Assembly: GCA_963082975.1 (NCBI GenBank) | Contig: OY720348.1 | Location: 15,186,078-15,250,077 of the forward strand | DNA length: 64,000 nucleotides | Reading direction: 5' to 3' | Source: Labia minor | Taxonomy: Eukaryota; Arthropoda; Insecta; Dermaptera; Spongiphoridae | Shown here: piece after piece, positions 11,291 through 23,032 of the stretch | Position numbering within the stretch: position 1 is the stretch's first letter | Layout: each line of letters opens with the position of its first letter | Translations under genes and position numbers: made by a program | The notes under the pieces: generated by a model | Database searches by the model: none | Seen by the model: only the letters and a program-made list of their open reading frames with translations | What the model was told of the DNA's origin: nothing

Positions 11291-11943
11291 ATTAATCTAC
11301 AATTAATTATTTATTACAATTATTAAATGTTGCATCATTGCATCAATCTGATTAAAATGAATTGAACTGGGGTCCTCAATAATACAAACAAACAATTTTA
11401 GCTAGCATAATAAGATTAATCCAAGTAATATCGTCTATTTCTATTCGACACTATTTTCAGTTATGAAATGAACAGTCAGTAGAGAGTAAAAAAATTGTAA
11501 TTGAAGACCGTTGTTTTTAAAAATAATTAAATTATTTTATAGATTATAAAATAAAAATTATTGTATTAACATTAAAAATATTGAAATAAAAAAATAATAG
11601 TTTGATTTAATAAACTAAAATATTATAAACATTTTTAATGTGAATTTCTCAGGGAGGTAGGGAGCCCAATTCATTTAACCATCCATGTTGTATAAGGAAT
11701 CTTAATTTCTTAACACTCCGTTTTTTCAAATTTAAAATAGAGGGAGAGAAAGAGTTTCAATTATATTCGAATAGTCTATATATTCTATATATGAGTATTT
11801 TTTTTTTCTGAATTTAATACCAAGTTGATTTTCAAAATTTTCTATTCTTTATGCATATGATTGATTACATGTGTTAAAATTTAAACAAATTCAAATATTC
11901 TAATTTATAAATTTATATAAAATTTAATATTATTTTTTCGAGA

Positions 11944-12048
11944 CTAATGGCAAATACCGGTGGCCCTAGTCAGAGCAAGAGAAGACTCCTTTTGGTAGCG
12001 GCCCAGTCGATGATGTTATATGGATCGGAGATTTGGGCTTTACAACTA
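11944..12048 (+). pseudogene. Jockey/R1-like reverse-transcriptase fragment
   Basis: One frame reads LMANTGGPSQSKRRLLLVAA and then QSMMLYGSEIWAL. This matches the RLMPNxGGPxxxKRRLL...YGAxxWA segment downstream of the catalytic core in jockey and R1-type LINEs. It is very short, with no other domains nearby. Confidence 0.6.
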
Positions 12049-12786
12049 TATTTTAAGTGAAAAAATGATTTCTTGGTTATATAAAAATTAAAATATGATT
12101 CTTTATATCTTTATTATATAGAAAAGTAGGCGTGTTAATATAAAATATATACCTGGGACACCGAACTATCACTCGACCCTTTAAACAATTTATACAATTT
12201 ATTTTTATATACTTTAAAAATTTTACAATTTTTTAATTATTTATTATAATTGTTAAATGGGATTTCTAAAAATGACCCATTAAAAATTTGTTTCCTAAAA
12301 TGTTTCAAATTAATTAAAATAAATTGTATAAATGTTCATTTATAAAATCTATATATCTGTGAGTTTGTTTTTCGATTTTTTAAATTTTGATTTTGGATTC
12401 GATTAGAGCTTAAAATGTGTAAATGTAAAGTGGTCTTGGTTTTTTTAAAATTCGTTTGGGAACATGGTCAAATCGGCAGTCAAAGTTGAAAATTCCCCAT
12501 ATATAATAACTACTGTAATTAGTATTATATATAATGTAAAATTATAAAGAAAAAATGTTTAGACATTATTATAGACATTTTCATTCTGTAAATTAAATAA
12601 TTTTATTTCATTTAAATAAATATCTATTTTTAAATATTTTTTTCTCTCTACATTATTTATCTAATTCTCACAATATATTAAGATCATACCGGGACCCCGA
12701 GCCTCGGCTCTGTAATTAAGTTAAAAAAAAAAAATTCATTATTATTGATAAATATATATCGTAATTTATAATTATAAAATATTATT

Positions 12787-13405
12787 AAAATATATATTTT
12801 TAATTTTATTTCGAAATTAAATAAAAAATTTTAAAATATTTTAAATATAAAAAAAATATATATTTTTAATTTTATTTCGAAATTAAATAAAAAATTTTAA
12901 AATATTTTAAATATAAAAAAAATATTAATAAAATATTCTTTAAAAAAAGGCGGGAGTCAAATTTCAATATAAATGTCATTTGTGATGTCATCAATATATA
13001 AATTAATAATAAATAATATTAATAAATATTAAATTTAATAAAAGAACAATGAATAAATAAATATAAAATAGTAATTTATTAAAATGTAAACAATAGATAA
13101 AAAGAAAAAAAATAACAAATTCATTATTTTCATTTTCATTTTTAAATAACGATTCACCCGGAGAGTTTCGAACCGACGAAATCCACTCGTTAAAACATCA
13201 CTTTACCATCTGGACTAATATATTTAGATAAAAAATTCTCATTTTTTTACTGTCTTAGCAGGCAGATTTGATGTTTTTTATTTTATTTTATTTTTTTTGA
13301 GAGAGATTAATAAATATCTATATATATTTTATTAAAAATAAATATTTTTAATTTTATTTCGAAATTAAATAATAAATTTTAAAATATTTTAAATAAAAAA
13401 AAATA
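12787..13405. repeat. AT-rich direct repeats (about 71-bp unit)
   Basis: A unit containing TTTTATTTCGAAATTAAAT and TTTTAAAATATTTTAAAT occurs twice in tandem at 12787-12928, almost unchanged. A third copy lies about 400 bp on at 13330-13405. TTTCGAAA and TTTTAAAATATTTTAAA are themselves near-palindromic. Confidence 0.6.
13147..13225 (-). repeat. tRNA-like sequence, probable SINE head or tRNA pseudogene
   Basis: On the minus strand TAGTCCAGATGG matches a pol III A box. 31 nt later GGTTCGAAACTC matches a B box. The T-arm does not pair properly and the acceptor stem is not convincing, so a functional tRNA is unlikely. A tRNA-derived SINE promoter or an eroded tRNA copy fits better. Confidence 0.4.
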
Positions 13406-13599
13406 TTAATACAAATAAAAATGGAGGCCAATTTTGACGTTTTCCATATATAATTTTCAATTTAGAAATTAATAATGAAGCTGAATGTTTCAAGAGATGT
13501 GATCAATAAAACTCAATTTTTCTTTATAAATACTATATCTAGTGTGAATTTGAAAAAAATCGTTAGAGCGGTTTTTGAGAACCAATATATATAGATAGA

Positions 13600-15219
13600 T
13601 AGATATATACAATTTTAGCTAGCATAATAAGATAAGATTTGTTCTGAGTGAACTCTAATTTTATATAGGAAGGTTATTATTTATAACTTTCTTAAAATAC
13701 AATTGCTAGTTATTTGATAATATCATACTTTAAATTCCTCTTTATAAAAAGAATATTATTTTCTCTAAGAGTAATATCACTTTTATTTTATTCATTCCTA
13801 TTCCAAAAATTATTAGTGTTACTAGTTATTTAATTTAAATTATAATTTTGTTGTAAACATTAAAAATAGTTTTAAAAAGATTATTATAACAAATTTAATG
13901 TAAAATTGAAAAGAATATTTCATAGAAAAAAATTCATCAAATATTAAAGGTCAAAAACATTGCTTCCCTTCAAATTTTAAGTTATCAAAAGATATAAAAA
14001 AAAAGTTTTTTAAAATGAAACTTTATTATATATTTTATTATTATTATTTTTATTATTATTTCTAATTGATTTTTATGTTATATGATATTATGATGATTGA
14101 ATTTTAAATATATAACCATGTTCTTCATATTTTTTTTTTCTAAATTAAAATTAAATTGTATAATAATAGTCAGTTTTCTTTAAGAGAGAAGGGGAGAAGA
14201 TTTCAATAATACACTTATACGGTTATATATTTATATAATATGTACTTTAATTCTACAACTATCACTCCCATCACCATAGGAAAAGAAAGACAATAAGTAA
14301 ATTGTTCTATACCTCTACCTAAATAGTTCGAAAAGAAAACTTAAAAACTATTTCTAGAATTTTGGGGTGAGTCCAAGAAAACAATTTGGCAAGAAAATTA
14401 TTTTTTATACCAAACCTAATCGAAAGCTTAATTTAAAAAGTCTTAACTTCTTATTTATAGTTTATTGTTTGTCTGTTTTAATTTATCTGAGTGTTATATT
14501 TTGAATTTTCGAAATTACATAAAACATGTCAACAGAGAATTGGTGATTTTGAGAAAAGACAATGAAATGCCAATGAGAACAATGAATGGCTTAAAATCAC
14601 AAATAATTGAACAAAATAAAAAAAAATGAACTAATTGTAACAAAATTTGATTTATAATGTCTTATTTTATCTCAAATTATAATGTACTAATTAAAATGTA
14701 ATATAATCATATCTATTGTTCGGATAGAACAAACATTAATGTACATATTGGCTAATAAATTTACTTCTTTAATTTATAAACAAAAAAAAATGATGTAAGA
14801 GGGAGGGTTTCTGATTAATCTATCAGACAAATCTCTTGTAATTCATATTTATTTATTTTATAACGTTTTACTCAACTTCACTTGGCGTCTGTCTCTCTGT
14901 CTGTCTGTCTGTTCGATTTTTTGACAAATTGAAATCGATTTTTCATCGACTTTTTATTGAGATAGACTTTTGAAAATTTTTATAGATATTTCAATGGATC
15001 CCTAGAAGGTATAGAAGATATATAATTGAATTATAATTAATTAATGGTAATTAATTAGCTATTAATTACTTTTAGTAACTAAATCCTTTGCTCCGATTAA
15101 TTTTATTTCAAGGGATTCTGAAACATAAATATTGATTTCAGGATAGATTTTCATTTTGAATGTAATTAAGATTATTTTATATGATTTCTATGCAATTAAC
15201 TTCCTTAATAGAGCTATAA

Positions 15220-15255
<36 letters not shown>

Positions 15256-15800
15256 CATACCACACTAAAACACTTCATTAACAAGTAACACTATTTCTTC
15301 GAATATAATCAACCATTTTGGATTTGATTGATAATATGTAAATTTAATAAAAATTATTTTAAATTTTAATACATTCTTAGATATAAGTATATTTTACATT
15401 GAAAAATAATAAAAGATTAATTTCTTAGCGCTTAATCTAATAATTTTATTGCTTAATAAAAAAAAAATTGTCAGTTTAAATGTTTAATAAAATCTTTTAT
15501 TACAAAAATTTTACTTAATTTTTCATATAAATAAATAAAACTAAATGCGCCCAACGTTTTTCGTTGAATATGAAGCAATCCATCCATAAACTTTGTCAGG
15601 CTTATAGAAAAATTATTTTATTCTTTCTAGTCCATTGGAAAAACATATAACAAATATTTATATTATTTCATTTTTACTATCTCGCCAGAGATAAATTTTC
15701 GATGTTGAGATTTTGATGTTTTTATACGTTTTGAAGGTCACTGGGTCATTTTCACTAAGGTTGAGAAAAATGTCTAGGTGTGTGTGTATGTATTTATGTA
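13600..15800. other. AT-rich intergenic stretch
   Basis: No coding frame. It contains a CTGT tract at about 14893 embedded in what looks like an old dispersed repeat (TTCGATTTTTTGACAAATTG). A short match at 15583 (CCATAAACTTTGTCAG) is shared with the hAT MITE at 3138. Confidence 0.5.
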
Positions 15801-15801
15801 G

Positions 15802-16266
15802 ACAAGATTACGCAAAAACGGTTTGAGCTAGAATCATGAAATTTGGTATCCGGGCATTATTCGAAATTTGTAGTTTTCTCTCAACTTTTGAGAAATGTAG
15901 CTCAACCGGAAGAGGGTCATTACCTACAACGTTTTGATTGTTTTTCCTCTAAAGTGACCGTAAAAATAAAGATATATGTTTAATAATTTTTCACATGATT
16001 AAAAATTGTATAAAACTGCTATATATAGAATTTCAGCTTAATTGAATCGCTGAAAGTCCCAGAATTAATTTTTTAACACTGCAAATCACGCTCCAACACG
16101 TGACGTGATACCATCAACAAATAGCCAAACATGCGCTGGTTTAATAAATATTATTTATTAATTTTAATTTATAATTTATAATTCATTAAATTTAATTTAA
16201 ATATAATATAACATGTTATTTAATTCAATTCAAATTGCGAGATAGTCGAGTGGAGACACTCCAGCT
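15802..16266 (+). repeat. Dispersed repeat, left arm of an inverted pair
   Basis: About 450 bp running from ACAAGATTACGCAAAAACGG through TGAAATTTGGTAT, GGAAGAGGGTCATTACC and GAGTGGAGACACTCCAGCT. The same sequence lies in reverse orientation at 23914-24362 with high similarity by eye. No coding frame. Confidence 0.7.
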
Positions 16267-16959
16267 AATTTCCTTATATTTTATTATCTCTCAAATAAAA
16301 CTAATTAATAAAAATACATCCATATTAATTAATAGATGAGATAGATAACTTAGTATTTATCTATTATAATGTTTTTTTTTCAATTTTATGAAGTTTTATA
16401 TATATATAATCCTGCTTATATTTTAGTTATTTAAGTTATTTCAGTATTAAATTATTTTATTAATTAATTATTTATTTAATTAAATTACTAAGAGAATTAA
16501 AATATATTTTGTTAAAACGTTGATTTTGTTTGTTAAAGTAATTACTAATCTTGAAGGTAGGAATGAGATGAAAGAAAGTCCCGGAAGAAATATTGGACTA
16601 TATAAAAACAGTCAAAGATATAAAAATAACAAAAAGAATACGTGATGATTCGATGAGAAATGTTTATAATTAATAGAGAATAGGTAAAAGGCAAAATTAC
16701 AGTGGATTAATAATAAATACACGAAGTGGATTGGTTAGATTACATTAAGATAAGAGTAACGAAAGTCATTAAAATTCTTAGACTCTACAATCGCGAAAAT
16801 ATAATATAAGAGAAAAAATTTAAATTAAGGTTGCAATTGGGTAACGTCTGTTATTGTGCTGTAAATGGGTCTCTAAATCATTATTCAAGGGTTTCCAAAT
16901 TAAATCTTTAAAAGTATTATTTTGTTGGTTGTATTGGTTTATAAATTTGAGGGACAAGA

Positions 16960-17383
16960 ATAGATTAAGCGTATTTGAAAATAGGATTCTTAATACAATT
17001 TATGGATCTAAGAATGATGAAATCACTGAGTGGCGGAGCTTGCATAACGTGGAATTACATGACCTCTATTCATCTCCAAACACGATTAAACTCGAGGGTG
17101 GTAAATTTAGAATGCGATAAACAACTATCAGAAACATATCCGAATTCGAAACGGCTTAAAAATTAATGCATTATTTTGGATTGGATTTAATTTAGTTTTA
17201 TAGAATACTTAATTAGAACATTCTAGAGAATCTAAAAAAATTAGGTTACGCGGACGAAAAAAAAACTATTAAGAGATCGAGTCACAAACTGTAAATATTT
17301 GTTTTTTTTTTTAGAAAAATTAATCATTGGATTCATTTAATAAAAGTTTGTGTAAAATAGATTACCTACTCAAGTTTAAGTCA
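16960..17383 (+). mobile_element. LINE fragment with 3' tail, copy 1
   Basis: The frame RLSVFENRILNTIYGSKND, then EWRSLHNVELHDLY, SSPNTIKLEGG (about 16960-17117) matches the conserved C-terminal segment of jockey/RTE-like ORF2. The following tail (17102-17383) is nearly identical to 26155-26431, and both end at the same point (AGTTTAAGTCA). A shared 3' end with a variable 5' end is the signature of target-primed LINE insertion. The 5' portion is missing. Confidence 0.65.
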
Positions 17384-18320
17384 GATTGAAAATTAATTTT
17401 TTATCCTTTTTAATGAATCAATGCTAGGTATTCGCCTTCATCCAAATAATTTTTTTTTGGGGATCAGGGAAGGAAGAGTAAGGGAATGGAATCAAAGGAG
17501 TACAAAGGTAAAGGACATGATTTTTCCACATAAAAGGAGTGTGGATAAATCATGAGCTCACATCAGGCAGGGACGCTACGCCCTGAAGTAGATATCCTTT
17601 CTACTGGGATTATAGAAAAGAAAGTACCTACTTGTTACCCAGAATGGGGATTAAAATTTATTTTAACTTTTATTATATTTTTCATTGTCATTATTTTCCA
17701 TCTTATAATTCAATTTTTTTTTAAATTATATGTACTTTAATTATATTATTATATTTTTTGTTTTTGTTTTGAATCCGAACTTTTGTGAGACTAACTTATA
17801 TATATATAGTACCTGGTTCACCGAGCTGCCACAGGGTCATTAAAAAAAAATATTCCTTATTATCGGGTTTGGCTGATAATATTAATAAATTAGATGGGGC
17901 GTTTATAATGACAATCTTCTTTTCTACTATTCTTATCTTATAATCTCACTTTTGTCTCTATTTATAGATAAAAACGATCAATCAATTTTTTGTTTTAATT
18001 TAGGTATAAAACATTTTATAAGAATTTATTAAAAGCAATGCGCTGTTCATTTGAGATAACCTATCCATTTGTTCATACATGTTCAACACAATGAATACAA
18101 AATTGTTAATATTAATTCTAGCAATTGACAAACAAAATTATTGAAATATAATTTTTTTTTCTTTTAATTTATAATAATCAAACATCATTTAAATTATTTA
18201 ATATAATTTATTGTAAAAGTTGTCACTTTAATTAATATAATAATTTAATATTATGGGATCAGATGTTTTTAACAATTTATTTGGAATAAGACATTATTTA
18301 ATTATCATTTTAAATGAATA

Positions 18321-18738
18321 TGTGGCAAGCGAAGCAGTAGCCACCACACAAAACCTCAAGCGGAGGCGAGCACGAGCCAATCAGGGACCGGCATTACCAC
18401 CGATAGCCTATCCGGAACGAGCAGAGTCCACGTGGAGTCAGGCGCGAACCAATCCGGAGCAAGCAGAGTCCACGTGGAGTCCAACAACCAACCTGGAGCG
18501 AGCATACTCCACGTGGAGTCCTTCACGAGCCAACCCGGAGCAAGCAAACTCGACCCGGACCAATCAGCGCTAATTCCATCGACGACGGCCGGTCCGGGAC
18601 AGTCCACGTGGACTACGACCAGCTATATAAAGCCGACGGAGGACACGAGAGAGTCATTCGTTACGCCAAGACTCTACAGTGATATTGTGAAAAGTGCAAA
18701 CCTCAAGTAACTCTACTCGTCCTCGAAAATGTCCCACA
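18321..18738 (+). repeat. 5' LTR with E-box array, CCAAT boxes and TATA
   Basis: U3 contains four copies of the perfect palindrome TCCACGTGGA, with CACGTG at 18429, 18471, 18510 and 18605. CCAAT motifs lie at about 18377, 18449 and 18560. A TATATAA box at 18624 is 14 bp after the last E-box. An initiator-like TCATTC follows at about 18653. The first two E-boxes sit in related 42-bp units. This is a compact RNA polymerase II promoter; binding by bHLH factors is inferred from the CACGTG core only. Confidence 0.85.
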
Positions 18739-19496
18739 ATGGTGACCCCGATGGCAGCAATACGAGCACAACGGCAGGTGAGGCAGCCGTCGGACGGGTA
18801 TCAATTAAAATACCAGCATTTTGGACAAGACGCCCTGACTTATGGTTCGCAAGAATTGAAGCTCAATTCTCTGCCAATGCCATCACGTCCGAGCAAACGA
18901 GATTTGACCATGTGGTAGGAGCTCTCGAAGAAGACGTCATGGAGCAGGTTGATGACATTATAAAGGCCCCCCCAAGGAACCCTTATTCAGCTCTGAAGAA
19001 GCAACTCATCCAACGCCTTGGAGCAAGCGAGGCCTCGATGGTGAAGCGATTTTTTACAGAAGAACGAGGGGACCGCAGGCCGTCACAGTTCCTTCGCCAC
19101 CTTCGGAACCTCGATCCCAAAGCATCTGAGGGAGCCCTCCGCGAGGCATGGACTCGTCAACTTCCCCCAGAAGCACGAACCATCGTATTTACTATGACCG
19201 GTAAGCGCCTCGACGAAATCGCGGAAGTGGCGGATCAAATCGTGGAGGACAACGGAATGGCAGTATGGGCAACGAGAAAGAATCCTCCGCTAGTGGAGGA
19301 AAAACAGTCATCATACGCGAACGAGCGTACCTCTTTCCGGGAAGAGATTGAGCAATTAAAGAAAGAGATCCGACAGTTAAGGTCAACAAAAGACCAGCCC
19401 TTGACTGTTTGCTTTTACCATAAAAGGTTTGGCAAAGACGCCCGCAAGTGTACCACTCCTTGCACATGGGCGGAAAACGCAAACAACAGCCGGTAG
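18729..19496 (+). CDS. Gag-like capsid polyprotein of the gypsy element
   Basis: 255 residues starting [11 protein letters not shown]. The start codon at 18729 lies inside the last 10 bp of the 5' LTR, so the primer-binding site is translated. The central region ([20 protein letters not shown] through EALREAW-like helices, about residues 25-160) is the capsid-type domain typical of arthropod Mag-like Gag (PxFW..DP..WF...E..F). A coiled-coil-like stretch follows ([14 protein letters not shown], about 205-218). Then comes a cysteine/histidine cluster, [14 protein letters not shown] with TTPC, in place of a standard CCHC knuckle. Inferred role: forms the particle and packages the RNA. It overlaps pol by 49 bp in another frame. 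Confidence 0.85.
   Translation: MSHNGDPDGSNTSTTAGEAAVGRVSIKIPAFWTRRPDLWFARIEAQFSANAITSEQTRFDHVVGALEEDVMEQVDDIIKAPPRNPYSALKKQLIQRLGASEASMVKRFFTEERGDRRPSQFLRHLRNLDPKASEGALREAWTRQLPPEARTIVFTMTGKRLDEIAEVADQIVEDNGMAVWATRKNPPLVEEKQSSYANERTSFREEIEQLKKEIRQLRSTKDQPLTVCFYHKRFGKDARKCTTPCTWAENANNSR
18739..18757 (+). other. Probable primer-binding site
   Basis: TGGTGACCCCGATGG begins 1-2 bases after the 5' LTR, where Ty3/gypsy elements pair with a tRNA 3' end; the leading TGG complements CCA. The tRNA partner was not identified. The site lies inside the gag reading frame and encodes part of NGDPDGS. Confidence 0.6.
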
Positions 19497-22400
19497 TGGG
19501 AGGTACCGGTTGTTCGTCAATACACTCCCGCTTCTTTATTAACGACAACTCAACAGGGAAAAGTTTCCTAATTGATACAGGGTCCGATGTGTCAATTTAC
19601 CCCAGGAAGTACTTGAAGGCTGATCTGAAACCAACCTCACGCACATTAACGGCAGCCAATGGAACTATGATACGGACGTTTGGTTACGAGACAAAAACCC
19701 TCGATCTCGGCTTACGGCAACGGTTCCCTTGGAAATTCACAATCGCCAGCGTCGATACACCGATCATAGGTAGTGATTTCCTTGGTTTTTTCAATCTCCT
19801 TGTCGATTGCCGGAACAAAAGGTTACTGGCCAGCAGCAGGAACAATGATGACGACGCGGAAATGGTTCCAGACCCAGTTATCAGCTCAATCAAGACTCCT
19901 GTACTCCTTGAGGAATTTCCAGAGTTGACACGGCCATCAGGCACTCCACGAAAAATTAAACATAACACTCAACATCACATCCTCACAACGGCCGGTCCTC
20001 CAACATTCTGCCGACCCCGCCGTCTACCCCCGGACCGGTTGAAGGTTGCCAAAGAGGAGTTTGACAACATGATCCGAGACGGAACGGCACGCCCATCTAC
20101 AAGTCCTTGGTCTTCTCCACTCCATATTGTCCCTAAGAAAGACGGTTGGAGACCCTGTGGAGACTACCGCACTCTGAATTCCAGAACAATACCGGATCGA
20201 TATCCAGTCCGACATATCTTGGACTACGCACACGAACTCCGGGGCGCTACCGTATTCTCAAAGATCGACCTCGTTCGGGCGTACCATCAAATCCCAGTAG
20301 CACCGGAGGACATACCAAAAACGGCGATTACAACACCGTTCGGCCTATTCGAATTCCCGTTTATGGCCTTTGGTCTGCGGAACGCCGCTCAAACTTTCCA
20401 GAGGTTCATTGATGAAGCACTTCACGGATTACCTTTCTGTTTTGCCTACATTGATGATATTTTGGTATTTTCTTCCGACATTAAGAAACATAGAAGTCAC
20501 CTGCGGAGCCTTTTCGAGCGTCTTGTAAAATACGGTCTGGTTATAAATCTGGATAAATGTGTCTTCGAGGCTGAGACGATCACTTTCCTCGGATATCACA
20601 TCTCGAAAAAGGGTTCTCTTCCACTCCCGGATAGAGTCGCAGACCTGAAGAAATTCCCCAGACCCACAACTGCCAAGGAGTTACGCCGGTTTTTGGGTAT
20701 GTTGAATTTTTACAGAAGATTCCTCCCGCATGCAGCGGAGGCCCAGGCTCCATTAAACGAGGCGCTATCAGGACCCAACATCAAAGGAAAAGCGACAGTC
20801 ATTTGGACCGAAAAACGTATCAAAGCTTTCGAGGCGGCAAAAGAAAATCTCGGCAAAGCTACATTACTGGTTCACCCGGACGCTTCAGCGCCCACCTCCA
20901 TAACAACTGATGCCTCGCTGACAGCCATGGGAGCAGTCCTTCAGCAGTTTGTAGAAGGTGAGTGGAGACCCCTGGCTTTCTTTTCAAAGAAAATGAGCCC
21001 GACACAAGCCAAATACAGCGCATACGATAGAGAATTATTGGCAGTATATGAGGCTGTTAGGCATTTCAGACATATGATTGAAGGCAGGCACTTCATTATT
21101 TTTACTGACCATAAGCCCTTGATAAACGCTTTCACCAACAATAAGGAGCATCGTTCACCGAGACAGAGTAATCACCTGAACTACATCAGCGAATTTACGA
21201 CGGATATAAGACACGTATCGGGTGAAGACAACGTCGTGGCTGACGCTTTTTCAAGGGTAAACGCAATTACATCTCCAATAGACATAAGGATGCTCGCGGA
21301 TTCCCAAACGAGTGACGCTGAACTGAAAATGCTGCTCAACGAGAGATCCAAGACAAGTCTAATTTTGGAGAAAGTACAGATCCCAGGATCGGACACCACC
21401 TTATACTGCGACACTTCTACTGGAAAGCCGCGCCCATTTGTGACCACAGAGTTTCGACCTCAGACTTTATGGTCTCTACACTGTCTGGGGCACCCTGGAG
21501 CGGCTGCATCAGCACGATTAACAGCCGAACGTTTTGTCTGGCCTGGCATTAAGAGGGATTGCCGCGAATGGGCAAAGAAGTGCCTGGAATGCCAACGTAG
21601 CAAGGTGGGGAGACACACTGTATCACCAATAGGACAGTTCCCAATTCCAGCAGCACGATTCCTACACGTACACATTGACCTTATCGGACCACTCCCTATC
21701 TCGCGGGGATTCAGTTACTGCCTGACAGCGGTCGATCGTTTCAGTCGCTGGCCAGAGGTCGTTCCCATCTCCGACATTTCGGCTGAGACAGTAGCCGAGG
21801 CTCTACTCTCTGGGTGGATAAGTAGATTTGGATGCCCTGAGCAAATTACCACAGATCAAGGAAGACAATTCGAATCAAAATTGTTCGCTGCTTTGGGACG
21901 TCTATGCGGGTTTAGGAGATCAAGAACAACACCTTATCACCCAGCCTCTAATGGTCTTGTTGAACGCTTCCACAGAAGCTTAAAAGCAGCTATCATGTGC
22001 CACGCAGACCAAGGGTGGTGTAGTGCCTTACCTCTCGTCCTTCTGGGAATAAGAGCCTCATTCAAGGAAGACATAAACGCTTCCTCGGCAGAATTGGTCT
22101 ACGGTGAACCCCTTCGACTCCCTGGAGAGTTTTTCTGTAGTAACGGGAATCCAGAGTCTCACTCGGCGCTAATTGAGAACCTAAGAAGGTGCATTAGCAA
22201 ACTGAGACCAACGCAAACTTCGCAACATACAAAAAGGGGCAGTTTCATACACAGAGCTCTGCGAGATTCGACACACGTTTTCCTCAGGCAGGACGCGCTA
22301 CGTGGGGCATTGGCAGCACCATACACGGGCCCACATAAAGTCTTGTCTCAGGACGAAAAAACCATTACGATACAGGTTAATCTAAGGGAAGTGAGAGTCT

Positions 22401-23032
22401 CCATCGACCGAGTCAAGCCGGCATTCACACTGGAGGACTTTGAGACTCCAAGTGTACCAATCCTTCAACACTCACCTCAGCAGACACTCCCTAAATCTGA
22501 GATCAAGATTCAGCAGAATCAAAAGGCACCACAACAAGCCCCCGAGAGAACAACGCGATCCGGGCGGAAGGTGAAGTCTCCAAAAAATAGGGAATACGTA
22601 TACGAGCAAAAGGAAGCAAAGTTCTCAAAAGGGGGGGAGTGGTGTGGCAAGCGAAGCAGTAGCCACCACACAAAACCTCAAGCGGAGGCGAGCACGAGCC
22701 AATCAGGGACCGGCATTACCACCGATAGCCTATCCGGAACGAGCAGAGTCCACGTGGAGTCAGGCGCGAACCAATCCGGAGCAAGCAGAGTCCACGTGGA
22801 GTCCAACAACCAACCTGGAGCGAGCATACTCCACGTGGAGTCCTTCACGAGCCAACCCGGAGCAAGCAAACTCGACCCGGACCAATCAGCGCTAATTCCA
22901 TCGACGACGGCCGGTCCGGGACAGTCCACGTGGACTACGACCAGCTATATAAAGCCGACGGAGGACACGAGAGAGTCATTCGTTACGCCAAGACTCTACA
23001 GTGATATTGTGAAAAGTGCAAACCTCAAGTAA
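19448..23032 (+). CDS. Pol polyprotein: protease, reverse transcriptase, RNase H, integrase
   Basis: 1194 codons open from 19448; expression probably uses a -1 shift from gag, so the listed Met need not be used. Protease: [10 protein letters not shown], active-site DTGS at about residue 43. [15 protein letters not shown], and [10 protein letters not shown] with the YIDD box at about 334. RNase [15 protein letters not shown] (about 486) and IIFTDHKPL. Integrase: an HHCC zinc domain (HCLGHPG ... CLECQR, about 677-716) and a DDE core (HIDLIGPL about 742, TTDQGRQF about 802, [11 protein letters not shown] about 837). All catalytic motifs are intact and no internal stop was seen. Residues from about 1066 on are encoded by the 3' LTR ([14 protein letters not shown]), so the last 129 residues are probably non-functional read-through. 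No chromodomain seen. Confidence 0.93.
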   Translation: MYHSLHMGGKRKQQPVVGGTGCSSIHSRFFINDNSTGKSFLIDTGSDVSIYPRKYLKADLKPTSRTLTAANGTMIRTFGYETKTLDLGLRQRFPWKFTIASVDTPIIGSDFLGFFNLLVDCRNKRLLASSRNNDDDAEMVPDPVISSIKTPVLLEEFPELTRPSGTPRKIKHNTQHHILTTAGPPTFCRPRRLPPDRLKVAKEEFDNMIRDGTARPSTSPWSSPLHIVPKKDGWRPCGDYRTLNSRTIPDRYPVRHILDYAHELRGATVFSKIDLVRAYHQIPVAPEDIPKTAITTPFGLFEFPFMAFGLRNAAQTFQRFIDEALHGLPFCFAYIDDILVFSSDIKKHRSHLRSLFERLVKYGLVINLDKCVFEAETITFLGYHISKKGSLPLPDRVADLKKFPRPTTAKELRRFLGMLNFYRRFLPHAAEAQAPLNEALSGPNIKGKATVIWTEKRIKAFEAAKENLGKATLLVHPDASAPTSITTDASLTAMGAVLQQFVEGEWRPLAFFSKKMSPTQAKYSAYDRELLAVYEAVRHFRHMIEGRHFIIFTDHKPLINAFTNNKEHRSPRQSNHLNYISEFTTDIRHVSGEDNVVADAFSRVNAITSPIDIRMLADSQTSDAELKMLLNERSKTSLILEKVQIPGSDTTLYCDTSTGKPRPFVTTEFRPQTLWSLHCLGHPGAAASARLTAERFVWPGIKRDCREWAKKCLECQRSKVGRHTVSPIGQFPIPAARFLHVHIDLIGPLPISRGFSYCLTAVDRFSRWPEVVPISDISAETVAEALLSGWISRFGCPEQITTDQGRQFESKLFAALGRLCGFRRSRTTPYHPASNGLVERFHRSLKAAIMCHADQGWCSALPLVLLGIRASFKEDINASSAELVYGEPLRLPGEFFCSNGNPESHSALIENLRRCISKLRPTQTSQHTKRGSFIHRALRDSTHVFLRQDALRGALAAPYTGPHKVLSQDEKTITIQVNLREVRVSIDRVKPAFTLEDFETPSVPILQHSPQQTLPKSEIKIQQNQKAPQQAPERTTRSGRKVKSPKNREYVYEQKEAKFSKGGEWCGKRSSSHHTKPQAEASTSQSGTGITTDSLSGTSRVHVESGANQSGASRVHVESNNQPGASILHVESFTSQPGASKLDPDQSALIPSTTAGPGQSTWTTTSYIKPTEDTRESFVTPRLYSDIVKSANLK

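Noticed and set aside
16232-16266. A-box-like TAGTCGAGTGG in the inverted repeat, suggesting a second tRNA/SINE
   Set aside because: It sits at the 3' edge of a 450-bp repeat with no B box; most likely chance.
18253-18573. Open frames inside the LTRs on both strands (for example 18356-18607 and 22678-22929 minus)
   Set aside because: Repeated peptides come from the E-box units; identical in both LTRs and without domain similarity.
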